The translations under genes and the position numbers were made by a program. Positions 25,479 to 34,005 of a stretch of 64,000 bases of DNA are shown piece by piece (the first letter of the stretch is position 1; every line of letters begins with the position of its first letter). Origin of the DNA: Terrirubrum flagellatum (GTDB lineage Bacteria > Pseudomonadota > Alphaproteobacteria > Rhizobiales > Beijerinckiaceae); NCBI RefSeq assembly GCF_022059845.1, contig NZ_CP091851.1, forward strand, positions 3,906,001-3,970,000. The letters are read 5' to 3'. Below the pieces are notes generated by a model. It saw only the letters and a list, made by a program, of their open reading frames with translations, made no database searches and was not told where the DNA came from.

Positions 25479-26162
25479 ATGAACCTCTCCAGCGATATTC
25501 TCGTCTCGGTCCTGCAAATCGTCTGGATCGACGTGCTCCTCTCCGGCGACAACGCCGTCGTCATCGCGCTCGCCTGCCGCGAACTGCCGGCGAAGCAGCG
25601 CAAGGCGGGCATCCTGCTTGGCACGGGCGCTGCGATCCTGCTCCGCATCCTGTTCGCGGCTGTGATCATCTATCTCATGAAGATCCCGCTGCTGAAGCTG
25701 GCGGGCGGGCTGCTGCTGCTCTGGATCGCCGTGAAACTGGTCGTCGGCGAAGAGGATCATCGGGAGATCAAGGCGTCCGACACGATGTGGAATGCGGTGC
25801 GCACCATCGCCATCGCCGACGCCGTGATGAGCCTCGACAATGTGCTCGCCGTCTCGGCGGCGGCGCATGGCGATATCTCGCTCTTCATCTTCGGCATCGT
25901 TCTGTCGATCCCGCTGATCATCTTCGGCTCGTCCGTGGTGCTGGCGCTGCTGACGCGCTTCCCGATCCTCGTCTGGTTCGGCGCGGCGCTACTCGGCTGG
26001 ATCGCCGGCGACATGATCAGCGAAGACCCATGGCTGACCGACCGTATCGGCAAACCGGCCGGCCTCGTGCAATATCTCGGCGACACGATCGGCGCGCTGT
26101 TCGTGCTCGCCGCCGGCTTCTTCCTGAAATGGCGCAAGGAACGGTTGGCGCACGGCGCCTGA
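25479..26162 (+). CDS. TerC family integral membrane protein, second copy
   Basis: A 227-residue paralog of the preceding TerC protein, with matching VLLSGDNAVVIALACRELPAK and IADAVMSLDNVLAVSAA motifs and the shared RFPILVWFGAALLGWIAGD segment. It is 42 bases downstream, so the two are probably one operon and arose by tandem duplication. They differ mainly in the length of the C-terminal region. It is convergent with the ABC transporter operon. Confidence 0.92.
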   Translation: MNLSSDILVSVLQIVWIDVLLSGDNAVVIALACRELPAKQRKAGILLGTGAAILLRILFAAVIIYLMKIPLLKLAGGLLLLWIAVKLVVGEEDHREIKASDTMWNAVRTIAIADAVMSLDNVLAVSAAAHGDISLFIFGIVLSIPLIIFGSSVVLALLTRFPILVWFGAALLGWIAGDMISEDPWLTDRIGKPAGLVQYLGDTIGALFVLAAGFFLKWRKERLAHGA

Positions 26163-26174
26163 GCGCCGGAAAGA

Positions 26175-26945
26175 TCAGATCGACGCGCCATCCATGATCG
26201 TTTCCTGCGCGAGACCTTCGCGCAGGCGCTCCGCGGCGAACGATAAAGCCGCATCCTTGCGCGCGCGGGGACGCGCCGCATCGATGCGGTGCTCCGCGAC
26301 GACGCGGCCGGGACTGCCCGCCAGCACGACGACTCGATCGGCGAGATAGGTCGCCTCATCGATATCGTGTGTGACGAACAGGATCGTCTTGCCCGTCGTT
26401 TTCCAGATGCGGACGATCTCATCCTGCAACGCTTCGCGCGTGATGGCGTCGAGCGCCGAGAAGGGCTCATCCATCAGAAGAATGTCGGGCTCAACCGCAA
26501 GCGCTCGGGCGAGCGCGACACGCTGGCGCTGACCGCCGGACAATTGATGCGGCCAGCGCCCGGCCAACGCGCCGAGCCCGACGAGATCGAGCATCGCCTG
26601 CGCGCGCTTCAGGCGCTCGGCGCGCGACAGATTCTGACGCTCCAGCCCAAAGGCGACGTTGGCGATCACCCGCCGCCAGGGCAGCAGGCGCGCATCCTGA
26701 AAGACGAGCGCCACGGGACGCTTCTGCGGCGTCTGCGCGGCATGAATGTAAGCTACGCCTGAATTCGGCTTGGCGAGCCCCGCAAGCACGCGCAGCAGCG
26801 TCGATTTGCCCACGCCCGACGCGCCGACGATGGCGAGAAATTCGCCGCGCTTCACGCTGAGATCGAGATTCTCGAGAACAAGAGTCCGCTCGCCGTCGCG
26901 CGTGAAGGCAAGCGACAGCTTCTCGATGTCGATCACGCTCTCCAT
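26175..26945 (-). CDS. ABC transporter ATP-binding protein (nitrate/sulfonate/taurine type)
   Basis: A 256-residue ATPase with Walker A GASGVGKST, the signature LSGGQRQRVALARAL, Walker B DILLMDEPFSALD and the switch histidine in LFVTHDIDEATYLADR. The gene start (ATG 26945, or 26957) overlaps the end of the permease gene by 13-25 bases, showing translational coupling. It is the last gene of a binding protein-permease-ATPase operon. Confidence 0.95.
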   Translation of the reverse strand: MESVIDIEKLSLAFTRDGERTLVLENLDLSVKRGEFLAIVGASGVGKSTLLRVLAGLAKPNSGVAYIHAAQTPQKRPVALVFQDARLLPWRRVIANVAFGLERQNLSRAERLKRAQAMLDLVGLGALAGRWPHQLSGGQRQRVALARALAVEPDILLMDEPFSALDAITREALQDEIVRIWKTTGKTILFVTHDIDEATYLADRVVVLAGSPGRVVAEHRIDAARPRARKDAALSFAAERLREGLAQETIMDGASI

Positions 26946-27682
26946 CTGAGCAGCCATCCCTGAAGAGCGACGAAACCCGTGTCGATGATTCCGTAAAGCG
27001 CGGCCATGGTCAGCATGTAGATGACGACGAGATCGGTCGCGAGCAGGCTTGACGCCTCCGTCATGCGCTGGCCGAGGCCCGCGACGCCGAACAGTTCGGC
27101 GGCCACCACCGACATCCACGCCTGGCCAAGCGCCGTGCGCACGCCAACGAGGATTCCCGGCGTCGCCGCGGGTAGCAGAACCTTCACCAATCGCGACCAG
27201 CCCGAGGAAAAACCGAATGCGTCCGCTACTTCGATGAGATCGCGATCGACGGCGCGCACCGCGCCCTGCGCCGCGAAGAACACGATCCAGAACACGCCGA
27301 CGGCGATGATGAAGACCGCGGCCGACGTCGTGGCGCCAAACCAGATGATCGCGAAGGGAATCCAGGCGAGGCCTGGAATGGGGCGCAGCAAGCGCACAAC
27401 CCAGGAAAGAATATCTTCCGCGATCCGATACATGCCGGTGATCACGCCGCCCGCTGCGCCGAGCACGGCGCCGCAGCCAAGGCCAAGCGCATAGTGGCCA
27501 AGGCTGCCAAAAATCGCATTCGTCCACGCGCCCGAGGCGATCTCGCGCCAGAGCGCGCGCGGCAATGAACTCGGCGTCGGCAGAAAAGCCGGATTGATGA
27601 GGCCGAGCCTCGGCACCGCTTCCCAGAACAGAAGAAAGGCCGCCAAACCGATGGCGGCCAGAAAACTTGAACGAAACCGCAT
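26933..27682 (-). CDS. ABC transporter permease (SsuC/TauC-like)
   Basis: A 249-residue inner-membrane permease with about six helices, starting MRFRSSFLAAIGLAAF. The conserved coupling segment reads EVADAFGFSSGWSRLVKVLLPAATPGILVGVRTALGQ, the EAA loop that contacts the ATPase. The ATG at 27682 lies 4 bases after the binding-protein gene stop. The frame is open further upstream but overlaps that gene. The membrane family is that of nitrate, sulfonate and taurine importers. Confidence 0.94.
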   Translation of the reverse strand: MRFRSSFLAAIGLAAFLLFWEAVPRLGLINPAFLPTPSSLPRALWREIASGAWTNAIFGSLGHYALGLGCGAVLGAAGGVITGMYRIAEDILSWVVRLLRPIPGLAWIPFAIIWFGATTSAAVFIIAVGVFWIVFFAAQGAVRAVDRDLIEVADAFGFSSGWSRLVKVLLPAATPGILVGVRTALGQAWMSVVAAELFGVAGLGQRMTEASSLLATDLVVIYMLTMAALYGIIDTGFVALQGWLLRWRA

Positions 27683-27686
27683 CGAT

Positions 27687-28712
27687 TCATTGCCCGGCGA
27701 GCGCGGCCTCGTAGTAGCGCGCGTCAAACAGCCCGTCGAACGGAAACTCCTTTTCGAGCGATCCGAGCTTCACCTGATAAGCCTGCATAGCCTTTGCAGG
27801 CTCGATGATGGCGCGCGGATCGATCACGAACTTCGTCGCCGGCGAGCCCAGCGCGCGCTTGATGGTCGCAGGCTCGACGATGCCCTTGCCGAGCGCCGCA
27901 GCGATATGCGGCGCGGCGCGATCGGGATCGGATTTCAGAAGCTTTTCGGCGCGCACGAGATTGCTGACGAGCGTCTGCACCGCGCCATTGTTCTTCGAGA
28001 CGAAGGCTTCCGACACAGCGACCACCGTCCCGGGCTGGCCGGGAAACAGCTCATCGCCCGTCGCAATCAGTTTGATCGCAGGATTGCGCTCGCCAATGAT
28101 TGTCACGGCCGGCTCCCGCACGATCGCGCCGTCAACGGCGCCGGCGAGAATCGCCTGCTGCGTCGCATCGATTCCCATCGGCACGACTTCCGCGTCAGCC
28201 TTGTCAGCCTTCGCGACTTCCCACAGCCAATATTGCAGCGTCGTGTTCGGCACTGAGCCGGCGGGCTGCGTCGCGAGACGCGCGGCCTTGCCTTGCGCCG
28301 TGCGGAAGGCCTTGAAGGCGGCCGCGGGCGCGACGCCCGGCGCGAAATGCGCGGCGAGTTTCGGCCCCGCGACAAGCACGTTCTCCGCCGTCGCAGTCGC
28401 TGCGACGACGCGAATATTGACGCCACGCGATTTCGCGACGGCCAGCGGCGCGACGCCGGCGACGTAAATATCGATCGTGCCCGAAGCGAGCGCCTGGATC
28501 ATGTTCGGGCCCGACTCGAACGTGGTGAAGGCGAGTTGCAGTCCCTTCTCCTTCAGCCAGCCCTCGCGGTCGGCGACGAAAACGGGCGCTGCGCCCATGA
28601 TCGGGATGACGCCAACCCGCGCCTGCACGGCGCTCTGCGCGAACGCATTCCGCGCCGCGAGCGGCGCGACCGCGACCGCCGCCAAACCCGCGGCGAACCG
28701 ACGCCTGTCCAT
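27687..28712 (-). CDS. ABC transporter substrate-binding protein (NMT1/SsuA-like)
   Basis: A 341-residue periplasmic binding protein with an N-terminal MDRRRFAAGLAAVAVAPLAA signal, twin-arginine in appearance (RRRFAAG), cleaved near AFA/QS. The family blocks VGVIPIMGAAPVFVADREGWLKE and IDIYVAGVAPLAVAKSRGV mark the two lobes. It is the first gene of the operon with permease and ATPase. The ligand could be a sulfonate, thiamin precursor or another small anion; this is not decided by sequence. Confidence 0.93.
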   Translation of the reverse strand: MDRRRFAAGLAAVAVAPLAARNAFAQSAVQARVGVIPIMGAAPVFVADREGWLKEKGLQLAFTTFESGPNMIQALASGTIDIYVAGVAPLAVAKSRGVNIRVVAATATAENVLVAGPKLAAHFAPGVAPAAAFKAFRTAQGKAARLATQPAGSVPNTTLQYWLWEVAKADKADAEVVPMGIDATQQAILAGAVDGAIVREPAVTIIGERNPAIKLIATGDELFPGQPGTVVAVSEAFVSKNNGAVQTLVSNLVRAEKLLKSDPDRAAPHIAAALGKGIVEPATIKRALGSPATKFVIDPRAIIEPAKAMQAYQVKLGSLEKEFPFDGLFDARYYEAALAGQ

Positions 28713-28805
28713 TATTCGTGCTCCATGACGAGACGTCGGGCAAAAAGCGCCGTTGACGCCGGGAAGAAGATTTTTCTATGTGTGGCTGACTGATGGCAAT
28801 CAATA

Positions 28806-28822
28806 GGGAAGAATATTCTCCC
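28806..28822. promoter_or_regulatory. Candidate Lrp/AsnC operator upstream of the second regulator
   Basis: The 17-mer GGGAAGAATATTCTCCC is nearly palindromic around a perfect GAATATTC core (28811-28818). It lies between the divergent transporter operon and the Lrp/AsnC gene. It shares the GAAT-A/T-TTCTCC word with the site at 9914, before the paralogous regulator. It may control both flanking transcription units. Confidence 0.5.
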
Positions 28823-28871
28823 TTCTGGAATCGGAAGAGAGTGTCCTTCTCCAAAATTGGGGCTCAAGAGA

Positions 28872-29342
28872 ATGGATGCGATCGATCGGAAGATTCTGAC
28901 CGCCTTGCAGGAGAATGCGAACATCTCGATCGCCGAACTCGCCGATCGGGTGGGCCTATCGCAGACGCCTTGCTGGAAGCGAATCCAGCGCCTCGAAGCG
29001 AACGGCGTCATCATCAAGCGCGTCGCGCTGGTGGCGCCGGAAAAGATCGGGCTTGGCCTCACCGTCTTCGTGCAGATCGAGACCGGCGATCATTCCGGCC
29101 CGTGGCTCGACAAATTCGCGGAGACGGCGTCGGCGATGCCCGAAGTGATCGAGCTCTACCGCATGGCCGGCGATGTCGACTATATGCTGCGTGTCGTCGT
29201 GGCCGACATGGCGCAGTATGACGCCTTCTACAAAAGGCTCATCAACACGATCCCGCTGAAGAACGTCACCTCGCGCTTCGCCATGGAGCGCATCAAATCG
29301 ACGACGGCCTATCAGGTGCCGGCGCTGCCGAAGGTGGCGTGA
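28872..29342 (+). CDS. Lrp/AsnC family transcriptional regulator
   Basis: A 156-residue paralog of the regulator at 9925: winged helix-turn-helix (AIDRKILTALQENANISIAE, VGLSQTPCWKRIQRLEANG) then RAM domain (TVFVQIETGDHSGPW, YRMAGDVDYMLRVVVADMAQYD). A TTG 15 bases upstream is an alternative start. It is divergent from the SsuA-like transporter operon, suggesting that the operon is its target and that the ligand is an amino acid or amine. Confidence 0.93.
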   Translation: MDAIDRKILTALQENANISIAELADRVGLSQTPCWKRIQRLEANGVIIKRVALVAPEKIGLGLTVFVQIETGDHSGPWLDKFAETASAMPEVIELYRMAGDVDYMLRVVVADMAQYDAFYKRLINTIPLKNVTSRFAMERIKSTTAYQVPALPKVA

Positions 29343-29357
29343 GGCGCGGTTCAGATA

Positions 29358-30563
29358 TCAGAGGCTGATCAGGTCGCGCGACAGCGACCAGGCCGGCGTC
29401 GCGTCCTCGCCATCGATGACGAACTGGTCCTCGATGATGAAGCCGCCGACGCCGCGCACATACCACGGCGTCTCCAGCGCCATGACCATGCCGCGCTCAA
29501 GCGGTGTCGGCTCGTCAGCGCTGATGAACGGCGCCTCTTCGCTCCACACGGAGGCGCCGCAGGAATGGCCGAAATGGCCGCGGCCGTAGGATGTGAAGCC
29601 GGCCTCGCGCATGGTCTCAGTCGCGCGCGCGTGCAGCGCGGATAGCGGCGTTCCCGGCTTCATCAATGAAAGCGCATCGTGAAATGCGCGCAGCAGCGCC
29701 GCATAGATTTCGCTTGCGATCGCCGAAGGCTCGCCAAACGCGAAAGTCCGGGCGCAATCCGAGGAATAGCCGTTCACGACGCAGCCGACATCGGCCTTGA
29801 TGATGTCGCCTGTCTTCGCCGGGCCGCCCGGCGCGAAGCCGTCTTCACCGATCGAGATATAGGCCCAGGTCGAGATCGCCGCTGACGGCGCAAGTTTCCT
29901 CGCCTCCGCCAGCGCCGCCTCGCGCCAGACTCTTTCGAGATGAGAGGTCGCGACGCCGGCGCAAACCTCGCCAATCATGGCGCGTATTCCCGCTTCAGCG
30001 GCTCGCGCGCCCTGGCTGAGCCACTCGATCTCTTGCGGATGTTTGACCATGCGCAAGCGTTCGACGTCGCGTGAGGCGTCCACGAGGTTCGCATCCGGCA
30101 GCGCGGCCGACAGCGCGCGCATATCGGCTGCGGAAATGAAAGATTCCTCAACGCCGACACGGCCTTTCGCCAAAGGTCCGAGGAGATCGCGCGCATGGGC
30201 GAAGGCGATATCAGCATCGAAGGTCGCGGGCCGCGCGCCAGAGCCGATCGATTTCCGCCAATCGCTTACGTTGCCCGGCAGCGTCGTCGCATCGACCCAG
30301 ATGGGTTGGGCGCGAACGCGATCGATTCCGCTTTGCGCCTGAAACGACTTCGCCTGGAGATCGCCGACGACGGCGCCAAGAGGCGCTGCGGGATCGGCGG
30401 GAACGATCACGATCGCCGCGCCGGCGCGACGCCAGTTGGCGGCGACGCCGGGCGACGCGCCCGCCGCCCATTGCACATTCTCAGGCTGCATGAGCAGCAA
30501 TGCGTCGAGCCGCGCGGACGCCATGATCCGCGCGGCTCGTTCTCGATCGAGAAATCCCGCCAT
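29358..30563 (-). CDS. M24 family metallopeptidase (Xaa-Pro dipeptidase-like)
   Basis: A 401-residue pita-bread peptidase or creatinase relative. The five metal ligands are visible: Asp in IKADVGCVV, Asp in SSDCARTF, His in GRGHFGHSCG, Glu in MALETPWYV and Glu in FIIEDQFVI. The N-terminal creatinase-like domain spans about residues 1-160. It sits 11 bases downstream of the Old Yellow Enzyme gene on the same strand, probably cotranscribed. It may act on proline-containing dipeptides or N-methylated compounds. Confidence 0.92.
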   Translation of the reverse strand: MAGFLDRERAARIMASARLDALLLMQPENVQWAAGASPGVAANWRRAGAAIVIVPADPAAPLGAVVGDLQAKSFQAQSGIDRVRAQPIWVDATTLPGNVSDWRKSIGSGARPATFDADIAFAHARDLLGPLAKGRVGVEESFISAADMRALSAALPDANLVDASRDVERLRMVKHPQEIEWLSQGARAAEAGIRAMIGEVCAGVATSHLERVWREAALAEARKLAPSAAISTWAYISIGEDGFAPGGPAKTGDIIKADVGCVVNGYSSDCARTFAFGEPSAIASEIYAALLRAFHDALSLMKPGTPLSALHARATETMREAGFTSYGRGHFGHSCGASVWSEEAPFISADEPTPLERGMVMALETPWYVRGVGGFIIEDQFVIDGEDATPAWSLSRDLISL

Positions 30564-30574
30564 ACGCGCTCGCG

Positions 30575-31675
30575 TCAGGCGGCGACTTTTTCGAGCGTGG
30601 GATAGTCGGTGTAGCCCTTGGCGCCGCCGCCATAGAGCGTCGCCTTGTCGAGTTCATTCAGCGGCGCACCGACGCGCAGGCGCTCGACCAGATCGGGATT
30701 GGCGATGAAGGGCCGCCCGAACGCGATGAGATCAGCGGCATTGCTCTCGACGGCGTCGAGCGCGAGATCGCGCGTATAGCTGTTATTGGCGATATAGGCG
30801 CCCGAGAACGCCTTGCGCAGCGCAAGGAAATCGAACGGCGCAATATCGCGCGGCCCGCCGGTCGCGCCTTCGACCGCATGGAAATAGGCGAGCCCGCGCT
30901 TCGAGAGCTGATCGACGAGATAGCCGAAGGTCTTCTGCGGGTTGCTGTCATTCGCATCATTCGCAGAGCTGACAGGCGAAATGCGGATGCCGACGCGCTC
31001 CTTCGGCCAGACCTTCAACAAGGCGTCTGTCACTTCGAGCGCCAGACGCGCGCGATTCTCAACCGGGCCGCCATAGGCGTCGGTTCGCTTGTTGACGCCA
31101 TCGCGCAGGAACTGATCGATGAGATAGCCGTTGGCGCCGTGAATTTCGATTCCGTCAAAGCCCGCCTTCTTCGCATTCTCCGCCGCCTTGACATAGTCGG
31201 CGACGATGCCGGGCAGTTCTGAAAGCTCAAGCGCGCGCGGCTCCGACGTCGCTGCGAATCCGCTCTCGATGAAGGTCTTGGTGTTGGCGACAATCGCCGA
31301 TGGAGCGACGGGCGCCGCGCCATTCGGCTGCAGCGAGACATGCGACACGCGACCGACATGCCAGAGCTGGACGAAGATTCTGCCATTCGCCTGATGAACC
31401 GCGTCCGTCACCTGGCGCCAGCCCGCGACCTGCGCCTCGGTGTAAAGGCCGGGCGTCCAGATATAGCCCTGTCCCTGCTGCGAGATCTGCGTCGCCTCGC
31501 TGATGATGAGGCCGGCGCTGGCGCGCTGCGCATAATATTCGGCGTTCAGCGCGTGCGGCGCGTCCGAACCGGGCGTGGCGCGGTTGCGCGTCAGCGGCGC
31601 CATCGCGATGCGATTCGGCAATTGCAGATCGCCCAGACGAAAGGGCGAGAACAGGGCTGAGGAGTCACGGCTCAT
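30575..31675 (-). CDS. Old Yellow Enzyme-family alkene reductase (NemA-like)
   Basis: FMN enzyme that reduces activated C=C bonds (enones, maleimides, nitro compounds) with NAD(P)H. The 366-residue protein has LPNRIAMAPLTRNRATPG, the VQLWHVGRVSH segment, HGANGYLIDQFLRDGVNKRTDAYGG with the substrate-binding His/Asn pair, and a C-terminal LIAFGRPFIANPDL. The ATG at 31675 is chosen; upstream open sequence lacks similarity. Probably cotranscribed with the M24 peptidase gene. Confidence 0.95.
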   Translation of the reverse strand: MSRDSSALFSPFRLGDLQLPNRIAMAPLTRNRATPGSDAPHALNAEYYAQRASAGLIISEATQISQQGQGYIWTPGLYTEAQVAGWRQVTDAVHQANGRIFVQLWHVGRVSHVSLQPNGAAPVAPSAIVANTKTFIESGFAATSEPRALELSELPGIVADYVKAAENAKKAGFDGIEIHGANGYLIDQFLRDGVNKRTDAYGGPVENRARLALEVTDALLKVWPKERVGIRISPVSSANDANDSNPQKTFGYLVDQLSKRGLAYFHAVEGATGGPRDIAPFDFLALRKAFSGAYIANNSYTRDLALDAVESNAADLIAFGRPFIANPDLVERLRVGAPLNELDKATLYGGGAKGYTDYPTLEKVAA

Positions 31676-31909
31676 GGGAGTTGGCCTCGGTGAGACAAGT
31701 GGCGAAACACATGGCGGCGACGCGTAACAAGCGCAAGTCGCGGCGATCCCGGTTCTTCGCGACAAGGCGTCATCAACAATCTGCTCCGCGAAAGGCTGTC
31801 GGATCAATCCTCTCCAAAGCGCCCGCCCTGCAGGATGATTTGCGCCGCGATGCGTCCGCCGGCGAAGTTTCTTCTTCCGCTCATTTTCGCGTGAGCGTCT
31901 TCCCTCTGC

Positions 31910-32659
31910 TCAGAGCGTCATCGACAACGCCGCGCCATGGGTGAGCGCGGGGTCGAGCGTCTTCACATCGTCACCGGCGAGCGCGAGCGACGCCACGCCC
32001 TCGCCGCGCGTTTCCAGAAGATGCAACGACAGCGCATCCCAGGGTTCGGCCACCTCCACGATGGAGGGGCCGATCTGCATGGTCGCCACAGCGCCGCCGG
32101 CGCTGACAGAATGGGGGCCGAGCAGCGCGATGTAGCGCGTCGCGCTGACCGCGACATCCTTCACCACGATCCTGAGGCGCTCCACACCGCGCGCGCCATT
32201 GGGATGCGTGCGGATATCGCCGTCCGGCACGCGCAGTACGCGCGGCGTGACGTCGCCGCACCAGAACGGCAGATCCGTCGTATGCGGACGCACAATCTGC
32301 CAATCGAGCCTTTTGCCGTCGAGGCGAAGCCGTCCTCCGGGAATCGGCCCTTCGATGGAAAGGCCGCGGCTGCGCGCGGCCGCGGCGTCGCGTTCGGTAT
32401 CCTGCGGCAGCAAGGCATAGTCGACAAAACCCTCGCCCGCTTTCTTCAGAACCTCATGCCAGCGATTGTCAGGCGCCGGCTTCAGCCAGGCGATCAGTTC
32501 GAAATAGCAGCCATCGTCGAAGATCACGAGCGCGTTATGCGAGACGCCGCCATGATGCACGCCGCCGGGATAGACCGTGAAGCCGAGCCGCCGATAATCG
32601 GCGACCGCCTGATCGAGATCGGCGACAGCGATGACGATGTGATCGAGCTTGAACGTCAT
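31910..32659 (-). CDS. VOC superfamily protein (glyoxalase-like)
   Basis: A 249-residue protein with two vicinal-oxygen-chelate repeats. It opens FKLDHIVIAVADLDQAVADY, with metal-ligand candidate His7. A second half follows from about residue 158 (RGVERLRIVVKDVAVSATRYIALLG). The fold resembles the larger Glyoxalase_3 group of PF13468-type proteins. The ATG at 32659 gives the domain start; the frame is open upstream without similarity. The substrate is unknown. The 234-base gap before the Old Yellow Enzyme gene shows no other gene. Confidence 0.85.
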   Translation of the reverse strand: MTFKLDHIVIAVADLDQAVADYRRLGFTVYPGGVHHGGVSHNALVIFDDGCYFELIAWLKPAPDNRWHEVLKKAGEGFVDYALLPQDTERDAAAARSRGLSIEGPIPGGRLRLDGKRLDWQIVRPHTTDLPFWCGDVTPRVLRVPDGDIRTHPNGARGVERLRIVVKDVAVSATRYIALLGPHSVSAGGAVATMQIGPSIVEVAEPWDALSLHLLETRGEGVASLALAGDDVKTLDPALTHGAALSMTL

Positions 32660-32806
32660 GGCAAACCCTTCAATGAACAGCGCGCCCTTGATGGCGCGAA
32701 TCGTTTCGCATCGGCCGTCGAAAAGCAATGGCGCAAGAATGCAGCGCCCATGCAAATAAATCTTGCTTCGCCATGGTCGTCGCAGCGAAAATTATGCGCC
32801 GCGCGC

Positions 32807-33790
32807 TCAATTCGGCAGCAATTGTTTCTTCTTGTCGATCACACGCATCCGGCGATAATCGTTCGGCGCGCTTCCTTCGAGCGCGTTGAAGGCTCTGTAG
32901 AAAGTGGCGAGACTCTCGAAGCCGCAGGCGAATGCAATTTCGGCCACCGAGCGGAGCGGATTTTCGATCAGCAGGCGGCGCGCCTCGTCGATCCTCATGG
33001 CGGTCAGCGCGCGCATGAAGGTGACGCCGCCGGGCGCGAACAGAACATGAAGCTGCCTGACGGAAATCTGCAGCGTCGTCGCCACCTGTTCGACGGACAA
33101 ATTCGGCCGGCGCAAATTGGCCGACATGATGCGGCGCGCGGCGACGAGATGTGCGGCGCGCAGCGCCTTGCGCGCCTCCGGCGATCCCGGCCGGACGACG
33201 CCGCGCGTCAGCAGTCCGAGAACGGCGAGATCGCGCACGAGGTCGGACGCCTCCTCCGCGCCGAGCGCCGGCCCGCGCTGGAAAAGGTCCGAAAAGGTCG
33301 CGGCCAGAAAGCGGCTGTGACGCTCCTGCGGGCGCGTCGGTTCGAGGAAAAGTTGGCGGGCCGGCCGATCCGGCAGATCGAGTCCCGCGAGCGGGATCTT
33401 GATCATCCGGAAATGAAAGCCGTTGCGGGCGCTTGGCGTGCAGAGCGAGGGCAGGTCGGAATAGCCGGTGCCCATCATGCCCTCATCGACAAAGCCACGA
33501 CCCATCGGCGTATCGCACCAGCCGGGCCCCTTGATCTGGTGGGCGATGATCAGGCTGTCGCTCGCGACCCGCGCGATATCGGATTCCGAACGCTTGATAT
33601 AATAAGTCGAGGCCGCCATCTCGGCGAGCGTCGCCCCGCCGCTTTCAAACGCAGTGAAGCTGCCCTTGAAGGTCGAACGAAGATCCTGATCGATATCGAT
33701 GGTGACGCCGAAGAGCGCCCGACCGCGGGCTTCGCGCCAATAGTCGAAGCGCTCGGCGGCCGGAATCTCATCGGTGGTGAACTGCAGCAT
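32807..33790 (-). CDS. AraC family transcriptional regulator
   Basis: A 327-residue regulator with an N-terminal AraC-binding-like domain (AERFDYWREARGRALFGV, similar to the feaR group) and a C-terminal double helix-turn-helix (LSVEQVATTLQISVRQLHVLF, then VAEIAFACGFESLATFYRAF). It is divergent from the branched-chain-type ABC transporter operon, whose promoter region holds a long inverted repeat. It is the best candidate regulator for that operon. The effector may be an aromatic amine or acid, by analogy only. Confidence 0.9.
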   Translation of the reverse strand: MLQFTTDEIPAAERFDYWREARGRALFGVTIDIDQDLRSTFKGSFTAFESGGATLAEMAASTYYIKRSESDIARVASDSLIIAHQIKGPGWCDTPMGRGFVDEGMMGTGYSDLPSLCTPSARNGFHFRMIKIPLAGLDLPDRPARQLFLEPTRPQERHSRFLAATFSDLFQRGPALGAEEASDLVRDLAVLGLLTRGVVRPGSPEARKALRAAHLVAARRIMSANLRRPNLSVEQVATTLQISVRQLHVLFAPGGVTFMRALTAMRIDEARRLLIENPLRSVAEIAFACGFESLATFYRAFNALEGSAPNDYRRMRVIDKKKQLLPN

Positions 33791-33888
33791 CCGGACTCAG
33801 TTTCTTTGCCGCCTGGCGGTCGCCGGAGCGCGGCCCTCTCTTACGCCCGGGCAGGGTCTTCACTCAAGCGTCCGGGAGGGTCAGGGTT

Positions 33889-33920
33889 AGGGACGCCCTG
33901 CGCCACATCAGGGCGACCCT
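33889..33920. promoter_or_regulatory. Inverted repeat between AraC and the ABC transporter operon
   Basis: Arms AGGGACGCCCTG and CAGGGCGACCCT are inverted with 11 of 12 bases matching and an 8-base spacer. It lies in the 215-base divergent region, about 85 bases before the binding-protein start. It could be an operator for the neighbouring AraC protein, though AraC sites are usually direct repeats. It could instead be an RNA hairpin in the transporter leader. Confidence 0.45.
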
Positions 33921-34005
33921 ATTTCACATAAGTTGGCCTGGAACTTGCCCGCCTGAGCGCGAAAGAATGACCAGGTCGCCGATGCCACGACAACAGGAGT
34001 CGCAT

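Noticed and set aside
31937-33931. A 664-codon open frame on the plus strand opposite the VOC and AraC genes.
   Set aside because: Composition is Arg/His/Glu-rich without any domain, as expected for the antisense of GC-rich genes, and both minus-strand genes have clear family matches.
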